The notes under the pieces are model-generated. The model had not been told where the DNA came from and searched no databases. It was given only the letters and a program-made list of their open reading frames with translations. The position numbers were made by a program, and so were the translations under genes. Below are positions 34,301 to 42,873 of a DNA stretch of 64,000 bases, in pieces. Positions within the stretch are counted from its first letter, which is position 1, and every line of letters begins with the position of its first letter. The DNA is from Halichondria panicea (Eukaryota; Porifera; Demospongiae; Suberitida; Halichondriidae). The DNA is taken from contig NC_087392.1 of the NCBI RefSeq assembly GCF_963675165.1, positions 3,115,001 through 3,179,000 on the forward strand, read 5' to 3'.

Positions 34301-34799
34301 AGACCTAAGTAGCAAAGGTTAAGTGCTTCGCGCCTACTCTGCATGTCAGCAAGATAACACAGTCATGATAATTATGAATTATGCCTTGTGTCAGTTGTGT
34401 GCTGTGTTTATATGCTTATGTCCTACAATTTGTTGGGATTTTAAAAGTAGAGTAGTGGGTAAAAAAAGGGTGATTATCAGGGCCTAGAACTGAGTGAATT
34501 ATTTGTACTTTCATAGTTCGGACATATTTTGACAAGGTCTGTACATGTACACCAATGGTGCCTGTGAACGCATGTATATACCCACTTCTATGTATAATTA
34601 TATAATTATAATAATGATTACACCAGCAACAATTGCAGTGTGCGTGGGCAGCATGGCTAGTGCAGTATATAATTATTATGTACATTAATGTGCTGAATTA
34701 CTCGTTTTTTTTGTAGGTCCCACTCTGAAGGTTCGTCGCCAGAAGGTCGTTGAGAAGCATGCTCAGATGATAGAAGATATGTATTCGGAAGAACAGTGA
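25361..34799 (+). CDS. ACSBG2: Bubblegum-family long-chain acyl-CoA synthetase B
   Basis: Paralogue of the 18875..24641 gene with the same reaction. Exons: 25361..25394, 28950..29290, 31346..31434, 31487..31607, 31670..31750, 31819..31920, 31969..32016, 32125..32226, 32284..32352, 32431..32612, 32672..32841, 32891..33024, 33076..33226, 33282..33421, 33586..33832, 34717..34799; 697 aa, close to family length, without the PEPE repeats. Motifs: [59 protein letters not shown] and [16 protein letters not shown]. Exon sizes match paralogue A at many positions (89, 121, 81, 102, 48, 151 and 140 nt) but five introns differ. The first introns are large (3.6 and 2.1 kb) and filled with repeats. The start ATG at 25361 ([12 protein letters not shown]) is followed by a phase-1 donor that joins the next exon cleanly. 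Confidence 0.95.
25395..28949. other. First intron of ACSBG-B, repeat-filled
   Basis: No exon recognised. It holds a segment near 25930..26120 and 27040..27230 that recurs (partly inverted) at 40820..41780, a segment near 26770..26990 of the interspersed family also seen at 49600, 51140 and 54530, and the large inverted repeat 27683..28150. Confidence 0.6.
27683..28150. repeat. Large inverted repeat with ~180-bp arms
   Basis: The left arm 27683..27869 and right arm 27966..28150 are about 90% inverted copies around a ~95-bp loop. Shared blocks include CAACACTTAAAGTTAACACA and GGTTGCTAGGCAACC. Likely a MITE or a fold-back element in the first intron of ACSBG-B. Confidence 0.8.
29291..31345. 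other. Second intron of ACSBG-B
   Basis: 2 kb without a recognisable exon. It includes a partial copy (29631..29792) of the element with TACCGTACTCTACCGAGATT ends, a degenerate CCCAGGC/GGCCTGG hairpin near 29965..30040, and the repeat 30465..30690 with a 36-bp tandem duplication. Confidence 0.55.
30549..30620. repeat. Tandem duplication of ~36 bp
   Basis: Two adjacent copies of a unit containing TACTAGTAACAAAATAGAAT and TTTATTGTT, differing by about one base, inside a dispersed repeat whose other copy (13110..13310) has only one unit. Confidence 0.7.
34215..34342. mobile_element. 128-bp palindromic element, 7-bp TSD (hAT-like ends)
   Basis: Inverted ends CAGAGGAGGCGCGAAGCACT (left) and the near-exact inverse at the right; TTAGGTCT blocks are also inverted further in. 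Flanked by ATGTCAG on both sides (34208..34214 and 34343..34349). CAGRG ends are typical of hAT elements, but hAT usually leaves 8 bp. Lies in the last intron of ACSBG-B. Confidence 0.65.
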
Positions 34800-35472
34800 A
34801 GACTACATGTATAATGATTTATATCTAATGTGTGTATTTGTGTGTATTTGTGTGATGCATAATTTAGTATGTATATATACAACAGCTTTTATATGTAAAA
34901 GAAAAAACATTAAGTGAGGCAAACAAAATTAATGGTTCTGTAGCATAGAAGAGGGTTTTGTGAGACGGAACCAATTATACACAAGAGTCTGAAAAACATA
35001 AGTGAGGCAAACAAATGGTTCTGTAGTATAGAATGAGACGGAACCAATTATACAAAACTCTGATATATGAGACTCTGCTATTCTTTTTGCATTATTTAAG
35101 CACTGCACTCTAGTATTTTTCCAAAATGTTTGGAGTTGTGTTGACAGATCGAGATAACACAATACTTTGTTTAAGCAATGGTGTCTCATAAAATTATAAT
35201 ACCCAACCACTTTGAACAGTACTAAAAGCAAGGCATTAACTTGCAAACAAAGCACTGTCACCAGAATTGTTTGCTTACAGTAAACAGGCTATTATATACT
35301 ATAGCTCCCTCAAGATAGGCAAGTGAGACTATAAACATTTCTTCTGTAAAAAATATAAGACGTAACTATAGTGAGACTAAAAATTGCTTCTGTAAAAAAT
35401 GTAAGACGCTAAATGTGACGGGTTGACGAGAACATAATATAGAACATAAATACCCTGCATGCTACAATAGTG
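34800..35472. other. Tail-to-tail intergenic region (ACSBG-B / nocturnin)
   Basis: AT-rich. Contains a direct duplication of a segment with AAGTGAGGCAAACAAA and ATGGTTCTGTAG (near 34913 and 35000) and two copies of a GTGAGACTA...CTTCTGTAAAAAAT segment (near 35324 and 35370). No gene seen. Confidence 0.6.
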
Positions 35473-37820
35473 CTAAAATAGTGTTATAGAAGAACAAAGC
35501 GCTAAGTGGTCTGAAGGGTAGCTGGGTGAAGGCAGTGCATTTTCACCAATCTCTTCTTTTGTTGGCAATCGCCATATCGAGTCTATTACCATCTTATCTT
35601 TTAAAATCCAGATGTAGTCGATTGTGTACTCCGATTCACCATATGCTCTAAACTTCCAAGATGTTAGCGGTGGCTCCTTCTCTCCATTGAACGATGCAGC
35701 ATAAGCACTGGACAGGTTCAGCAATTGGTGAGTCTTGTTATTGGTGAAGTGTTGGTACACAGGCTCGTCAGGTGTAGCATTGAAGTCCCCACAGATAATT
35801 GCATGCTCATCACTGGCAAATGAGGCCATTTCAGAGAGGAGATGTTCACCTTGAGCTGCTCTCAATGCTTGGTAGTCTCTTTTCGCTTTTAAATGAGTGA
35901 CTCCCACACAAAGTGTATAAAAGGGTGAATCTTTTGCCTTGTTGGCATCTTCGATTTTCAATCGTGCAAGCAAAGCAACTTGATTTGAAATACCTTGAGT
36001 TTCATTCTTCAATCTAAATTCTTTTTTTTCAAGAAGTGCAAACATCGAAGAACGAAAGAACAAAGCACAACCATCTGGTCCGTTATTAGGCTGGTATTGA
36101 AGACATGGCGAATCATTTTTGGGAACGAACAAACCTTCAAATCCTAGACGGGATAGATGTGGTTCAAAAAAGTCCAAAAAATGATCGACCTCTTCAAGAC
36201 AGATGATATCTGCTTCAGATCTACATATCTCGTTCAAAATAAGCTGGCTGCGATACGACCACTTCAGTACCTCAGCAGGGCACTTAACAAAATTTCCATG
36301 AGCCATTGCTAAAAGGAAAGTAATGATGCAATGATTTTATATGGTGCTAAATTACTGTATAGAGGTTATGCACAGATCGAGTGTGGTTTCAAGCAAGCAA
36401 CTGTTGCTATCCACCGTCGTGAGTAAACGCGTGGCAAAAGAAATTTTTTTACACAGAACTGATAGTAAAACATGCACAATTGATGACATGTTTATGCAAA
36501 ACGAAGAGTTGCTGTGCAGTAAGCTGTAGTGCTATATACTAAGAAAGATGCAGGCTACAGACTAGTACTGTTATAGAGACCGATCCCCAAAGAATAAGAG
36601 AGGGAATTCAGCAGAATTCACAAGGATTGGGAGCCTACAGTCACTCTTGGATTTGTAGAAATCACTTTGTTGAAAAGTATATAGAACTCTCCAGCAACAT
36701 AAAATTCTTATGCTCTCCAACAAAGTGATTTTTACAGATCCAAACTACTGTAGGCTCTATTTTACTGCTGAGCCTACTCTTTTCTTCTCTGAGGGTCTTT
36801 GGAACAACTTGAAGTCTAGCACAAAAACTTTGAATGTGTGTACGTACGTACATGTACACCTTTTAACAGAGGCTAAGCTTACAGCTTACTATATCCTTGG
36901 ACCCATGATGCTCACATGAAGTGTTGTATGAACTGCATCAACTCTAGGTTTTTAACTTTTTTTGCACGCATGGAAATATAAATCCGGCTAAACATGCAGG
37001 ACCTTTCTTAGTATCTGCATTACAGCTTACTGCACAGCAACTCTTTGTTTCGCATTAACACCGTCGATCAATTGTGCTAGTTTTACTATCATTGTGTGTA
37101 AAAAAAGTTTTGCTGCCACTCAGCGTGGCTGACAATGATCTACGTGGGTGTTGATCACGCCCCGTGCATAACCCCTCTATATCCCTCTATATTGGGTAAT
37201 TTTTTGGGGTGAAAATTTTCGTATAAACTATCCTCGTATAAAATTCGTATTTTAAATATTCGTACAGCTCAAGATAGTTACACGTTGAATGATTGCATAG
37301 AAGGGCGGGGTCCGTCCTCCTAAGGACTAGTTTCAAACCTATACAGTATCTGGATTTGTACTGAATATTGGCAACACCTCTAACCAGAGAGCTCAACTTG
37401 CAGCAATTAAGAATTAAGGGGAGGGGCTGGAGCAATCTGATTGGTGCTGCAAAGCATTAAGTAATGATCAGGTAATCTGATTGGTCCAGGCTCAATCTTG
37501 CAGTTGAGTACAAATCCAGATATAGGGTTGACTTCTTTGGGAGGACGGGCCACGCCCATCTACATATTGCGGTAGAATACTTTCGTACGATGATCTACAA
37601 TACAAAATATAGCCATACGAAAATAAAATTCTATACGGTAAATCTATCAAACGTAAAATATATCTGATCACTCACCATCTGCTAGCATGTTCCACTGAAA
37701 TACCCTAAAAGTATACGTGGTGTTGCACTTAGCAGGATTTAACTTGTACTCATCACTCTTAGACTTCACCCACTCTCTCCTTAGCAATTCTCCTCCAGCA
37801 GAGCTCTGTGGGGACGACAT
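35473..37820 (-). CDS. NOCT: Nocturnin-type EEP phosphatase
   Basis: Exonuclease/endonuclease/phosphatase-fold enzyme. Animal nocturnins remove the 2'-phosphate from NADP(H) and were earlier viewed as deadenylases. Two coding exons, 37676..37820 and 35473..36308, joined in phase 1; 326 aa. Catalytic motifs: FRVFQWNMLAD, the metal-binding Glu in CLEEVDHF, NNGPDGCALFF, THLKAK, CGDFNATPDE and PSYPSDHLAL. These follow human nocturnin in order, which separates it from Angel and CNOT6 relatives. The N-terminus before the EEP domain is short (about 40 residues) and shows no obvious mitochondrial leader, unlike the long vertebrate form. The start codon at 37820 is 373 bp from the divergent NXT start. 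Confidence 0.93.
37300..37565. mobile_element. Inverted-repeat element in nocturnin intron
   Basis: Arms containing CCGTCCTCC and ATCTGGATTTGTACT occur inverted at both ends of a ~265-bp segment. It sits inside a longer stretch (37189..37640) whose edges resemble degenerate ACCGTATAG-type ends (TGGGTAATTTTTTGGGG left, CTATACGGT right), so it may be nested. Confidence 0.55.
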
Positions 37821-38193
37821 TATTGTTTGTATAAATTGTAGGATCTAGGAATTGGATAGAACTTAACTAAGATCTACTATAGCTGGACAAAAAATTATTG
37901 CTAATTATTGCGTATCTATTCTAAAATAATTATCAATGACCTTCTTCTTCTTTTGTCACCTCCGCTTCACGTGACACCATCCGTTGAAGACTTTACACCC
38001 CAGAGTCCAGTTCCAACACCAGCATGCACTCTCGATCTCTGCCTGGTACAACACTAGCTGGGCGGAGCCCGGCACCCGTTCCAACGGCTCCTGTCAGGGA
38101 CGGTCGGGCTCCGCCCAACTAGTACAACACTACGTACGTACCTGTGCCATATCAGATTGCAAACGTGGTGTAAAAAAAAATCGGCCACAGAAA
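37821..38193. promoter_or_regulatory. Head-to-head promoter region of nocturnin and NXT
   Basis: 373 bp between divergent start codons. It includes a 69-bp micro-element (38054..38122) next to the NXT start, so that element is probably in the NXT 5' UTR or core promoter. No TATA box assigned. Confidence 0.5.
38054..38122. mobile_element. 69-bp CTAG-ended micro-element with 7-bp TSD
   Basis: Ends CTAGCTGGGCGGAGCCCG and the inverse CGGGCTCCGCCCAACTAG, one mismatch over 18 bp. Flanked by TACAACA on both sides (38047..38053 and 38123..38129). Too small to encode anything; folds into a GC-rich hairpin just upstream of the NXT ATG. Confidence 0.75.
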
Positions 38194-41100
38194 ATGGCAA
38201 CTAGCGTGTTTGGACCTGTCAAACAAAGCAATGACGAATTCTCCCAGCGTGCAAGTGAGGCAGATGAAGCAGGGGAGAAGTTTTCACAGCTTTTTTTTGA
38301 AACTATGGACAAAAGAAGACAAGTAAGCAGGTCGATAAGTTCACACAAGTCTGAGCATCTGGATTGTATATGCATCTGCGCTGCATCCCTGTTCTAATCT
38401 CGGACATCTCACATGCGCTATTATTATTATGTATAATTAATAGTATGGCTAAGAGTGCAATATGGGATTAATAGCAAGCAATGGCAAGGATACTACGCCA
38501 GTGCTATTAACCTTACCATGTATTAGTGCTTGTTATGAATGCTATTAATCCCTTATTGCACGAGTAGCCATACTATTGATTGTTAATCGTTTGTGATGCA
38601 GTTTTAAGGACATGTTTAGCTGCAGTTTCCAAGTAAAAATTAGCCGCGGCCGTTATTAACCCGAGGCGCGTGGGCGGCCACGGGTTATAGTAGTCTGTCT
38701 GTTTGTTTGTTACCCGAGGCCGTGCCGCGGCCAGCGGGTATAGTAGTCTGTTGGTCTGTTTGTTTGTTTGTTTGTCACAGGTATATCTACTCACCTGGAT
38801 GCCACAGCGCTGCGTTTACAGCATAGATAACCTTCACACAACAATATCTTGGTTTAAATAGTGGCAGATTTTGATGTTAAAGCTTCATTGTCGAGCAAAA
38901 GCTAAGAAGCTTGAACTTGCACATTGGCAGCTAGCTAGCTACACGTGGACTTGATTACGTAGTTGCAGCTGAAGTGATCCTTACCAGATATAATTATAGT
39001 AGAACTGCTAAAATTGTGACTGGTTGTTGGCTGACTCTGGATCCTCTACTCCAGCCTGGCAGGAGCCATACCTCTCTAAGTCTAAGACTCCAGGCTTCTT
39101 TGCTGTGATCCCTGTCCACAGTGCATGTCTAATGAGTAATGTGACATGTACCACTCAATGTTTCAGCATGCCTCCAGTCTGGTTTAGTTTTATTGCTTTT
39201 GAGTTGCTCTTGCTAGTCATACATGCTACATACACTGCATTATCACTCTTCTGGTTTCTTTATTATCATGTCACCAGCCGAGGGTTTGCACTTTAGTGCT
39301 CCAGTTACCCGAGGCGCGCGTGGGCGGCCACGGGTATAGTAGTATGTTGGTCTGTTTGTTTGTTTGTTTGTTTGTTTGTTTGTCACAGGTATATCTACTC
39401 ACCTGGATGCCACATCACTGCGTTTACAGCATGGATAGCCTTCACACAACAATATCTTGATTTAAATAGTGGCAGATTTTGCTGTTAAAGCTTCTTTGTC
39501 GAGCAAAAGCTAAGAAGCTTGAATAAGCTTGTGACTAGGTCTGCTTACCTGGATGCTCTAGCACTGCGTTTACAGCATGAGTAGCCTCCACACAACAAGT
39601 TAGTACTTTTGATAGTGACAGCTTTCGGTGTTAAAGCTCCTTTGTCTAATAAAAGCGAGCAAAATGTAACTTGAACGGAACTTGCACATGCGTTACTTAT
39701 AACTGAAGTGATCCTGTACCAAGAAAACGATGGAACAGGGTCACTAAAGTAGAAGCTTGAATTATAGCATAGATAGTAGCTCCTGCTGCTAACTGGGATC
39801 CTACTCCATGCAGAACCTGGAGCCATACTTCTCTGAGACTCCAGGCTTCTTTACTGTGATCCTAATCCATAGTGCATATATCTATAGTACCACTACCTGT
39901 TCTCAAATGTTTCAGCATGCCTCCAGTCTGGTTTAGTTTTATTGCTCCTGAGTTGCTGTGCAAGTCATACATGATAACAACATCACTATATGCACTGCAT
40001 TATATTTCTGGTTTCTTTTTAATCATGTCACCATGTACCAGCCGAGGGTTTGCACTTTAGTGCTCTAGTTTGTTTGTTTGTTTGTTTGTTTGTGATGGGA
40101 TTTTATACTCACCTGGATGCCACAGCACTGTGTTTACAGCATGGATAGCCTTCACACAACAGTATCTTGTTTTAAATAGTGGCAGAATTTGATGTTAAAG
40201 CTCCTTTGTCGAATAAAAGCGAGCAAAAGCTAAACTTGCACATGGCCTTGAGTTAAGGTACGGGATCACTTCAGTTGCAAATACGTAGTCAAGGCTTCAT
40301 TACCGATTTTCAGCTGAAGCGATCCCGTACCAGGAACAATTGAAAGTAGAATTGTGACTGGTTGTTGACTGACTCTGGATCCTATACTCCAGCTTAGCTG
40401 GAGCCATACTTCTCTTAGTCTAAGACTCTAGGCTTCTTTGCTGTGATCCCAGTCCACGGTGCATGTCTCATGTAGTTGTACGTTATTAGTTTAGTTTTAT
40501 TGCTCTTGAGTTGCTGTGCTAGTCATAGGCATGCTACATGCACTGCATTATAATTATAGACGTCTACCATTCCTCCGTTTTCTTTAGTATCATGTCACCA
40601 GCCGAGGGTTTGCACTTCAGTGCTCTAGTTCGAACGTGCGGTCGTCAAGGCAGTAATTGCACGTTGTTATTGACGACATGCAATTACTGATACGCGATTA
40701 ATCACTGTACGAATCACAGTGAATAATAGCACTCGTAACAAACACTGACAAGGTTAATAGCACTCTACTCATTGGTCAACAGTAGAAAAATAACATTTTG
40801 TTTAAGAAAGTGAAAGGAGCCATGCTTGACGGTACTAAGACTCCAAAGCGTTGGGAGAAACACGGAAGCTGCTCTCCAAAAAGATAGCTAAGCCTCTATG
40901 GGTCCATGGGCGTGGTTCAGACACATTTTGAAGAGCTTGCAACTCCAGTAAGGGACGTCGAATGGCCAACGCCTGGACAAGGAGGCTCTTGAGTATCTGT
41001 AGGAGTCGACGTGTTGCTCAACTAGCTCTTTGACGGCTGCAAAACCCGTTGTTCTTTTTGCAGTCTGCATCGTGGATTGAATTATTGGTAAGGGGAGGTC

Positions 41101-42742
41101 CTTCAATAGTGTTGCGGTCACGTGGTATAAGTCAGCATATATATCCTTCTTTTAGGTGTGGAGTCCGTAATGAAAGAGAGAGACTATTGAACGCATGCAT
41201 ACTTTGCTTTGGAAGTCCTGTCTGAAACGCGTGCTCAATACAGTGGAACCTTCATTAACAACCACCTCCAAAGAGCTACAATTAATTCTTGGAGCTCTTC
41301 TTTCAAGCTGGGGCGCAATAGCTCAACCGATTTTATTCGTGGTGTATAAACCCAGGGCCCTAAGGTGATCCATTTTACACGTACAGTGGACCCTCCCATC
41401 GAAGGACAACCTCTGTATAAAGGACACCAGCTTAGCACGGATTAAAGTCACTATATATGTACGTATCTATAAGTACACAAAAGCAACCTCCCACGAGCGG
41501 ACCTTCTTGATTCCGGACACAAGCTTCGTGCTCCTAACTGACTAGCTCTGTGCAACAACTGCCTTTTATGTACGGAAACCACACCCACATTTTAGGTCCA
41601 TTGTAGTTTGTAATTAACCTTTGAAAAGAGGACAAAAGATCTGCTCCCAAAATGTCCATAATGCACACTACCTTTGAATTAAGTAATGTGACTTTTCCCG
41701 CCTGCTTGGTAGTACTGACCAATCCGAGAGCCTGGAGCCGCCACTTACCTCCGGACACACACGAGGAACCTCCGGAGCACTGGCATGCATTTATTAGCTC
41801 AGGAAGCACAGGATCCTCCGGACTCTTAGTACTCATACTGGGATTGTCGGATACTTGTAGGCAACAGTGGACATGTATGGTCTGTGGACACAAATGAGCT
41901 GTTTGAGCAACTACCATTGACTGCTTTATATTCCGTAACAGCCTCATAAACACCAATAATGGCAAAGTTATCGCACTAAACTGTGTAGCTCTGCACACTT
42001 TCTTCAAGAGTACGTCTCCAGAGATATTTAATAATCGCCCATCCATATCTGGAACAGAAGGTAAAATCAATGCCACAAAAATATGATAATTATGCAGTAC
42101 CAACGTGCAAAATGTGTACTCATGCTGTCAAGGTTACAAGCGTGTAATAAAAGTTATACTACGGCTAATGAGACAGTTGGTTGAAAAATAGTCGAAACTT
42201 GTAGGCATGATAATGAAATATTACAATAAAGTATGTTAATTATAACATAATGTCTTTACGTTAAAAAGTTATTGTATCCGTTTGCTGCTGGGCAATCATA
42301 GAAGCGCCAAAACATTTTAGTACTACGTATGGTACACAATGCGAGCTTGCACACTATATAGAAGGTAGCCACTCCACACACCTATAGGCATGAGTGACTG
42401 CATGGGTAGCCATTTATTCCTATGACAGTGTTGTTCAATTTTCAGTTAGTTGCGGGGTTCTACTATGAAGGATCTGTGGCTGTATGGAATGGAAACAATG
42501 TTGTAGGAGCGACAAATATTACAAACATGTATCAGTCATTTCCTGGTACGGATCATGTTGTCCACTGTCTGGACTGTCAGCCAGTGGCAACGGGAGACAC
42601 AAGAACTGTCCTTGTAGCCTGTCAGGGAGAGGTGAAATATGATGGTGATGACCGCGTACGTCCTTTCACACAAACTTTTATGCTTATCAAACATGGAGAG
42701 GTTTGGAAGGTTGCATCAGACTGCCTTCGCTTCCTAGACTAG
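38194..42742 (+). CDS. NXT1: NTF2-related export protein (p15), NXF1 cofactor
   Basis: Small NTF2-fold partner of NXF1/TAP in nuclear mRNA export. Two exons, 38194..38322 (43 codons) and 42446..42742 (98 codons plus stop), joined in phase 0; 141 aa, as in human NXT1/NXT2 (140/142). Conserved points: FFETMDKRRQ at the end of exon 1, AVWNGN, VHCLDCQPV, GEVKYDGD, FTQTFMLI and WKVASDCLRFLD. The start ATG is the first in frame after the divergent promoter region; the frame is open upstream but no better ATG is seen. The 4.1-kb intron holds a tandem repeat array and other repeats, unusual for so small a gene. Choice of NXT1 over NXT2 is nominal; invertebrates usually have one gene. Confidence 0.93.
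38658..40626. repeat. Tandem array of ~0.55-0.75 kb units in the NXT intron
   Basis: Three to four units share, in order: CCGAGGC...GGCCACGGGT with (GTTT)n; a block with CTCACCTGGATGCCACA, GCGTTTACAGCAT and TTCACACAACA (copies near 38785, 39395, 39545 and 40110); a block with CCAGGCTTCTTTGCTGTGATC (near 39089, 39840 and 40428); and an end block CAGCCGAGGGTTTGCACTTT (near 39278, 40038 and 40600). An inverted fragment lies at 50715..50860. Non-coding repeat, possibly an amplified transposon. Confidence 0.8.
40627..42445. other. Remainder of NXT intron: repeat fragments and an antisense open frame
   Basis: Contains fragments shared with 25930..27230, the left ends of a CAGTGGAACC-type element (41241 and 41383), and an antisense open frame at 41534..42103 with no recognised homology. 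Part of that frame (GGKWRLQ-LGLVS-TKQ) also reads in the repeat at 25940..26020, so it is more likely repeat-derived than a gene. Confidence 0.5.
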
Positions 42743-42809
42743 TGCTACATAATTATGTTTGCCATTACCCCAATAAGTCATGTATGTATATACAGATTCT
42801 ACGAATGAA

Positions 42810-42815
42810 AATAAA
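42810..42815 (+). terminator. Polyadenylation signal AATAAA of NXT
   Basis: AATAAA 68 bp after the NXT stop codon and 58 bp before the end of the convergent NME6 coding region. The two transcripts probably have closely spaced or overlapping 3' ends. Confidence 0.65.
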
Positions 42816-42873
42816 ATCAATTGTAAGTGTGAACTGAAACATGTGTATTATACATTATTCAGGTTATTCGGGG

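Noticed and set aside
39024..39296. Open frame in the NXT-intron repeat as a gene
   Set aside because: Starts at a non-ATG codon, lies in a tandem repeat, and shows no recognised homology; a related frame in another unit has shifted N-terminal sequence.
38658..40626. CRISPR-like array
   Set aside because: The units are hundreds of bases long, diverged, and without short regular spacers; the context is a eukaryotic intron.
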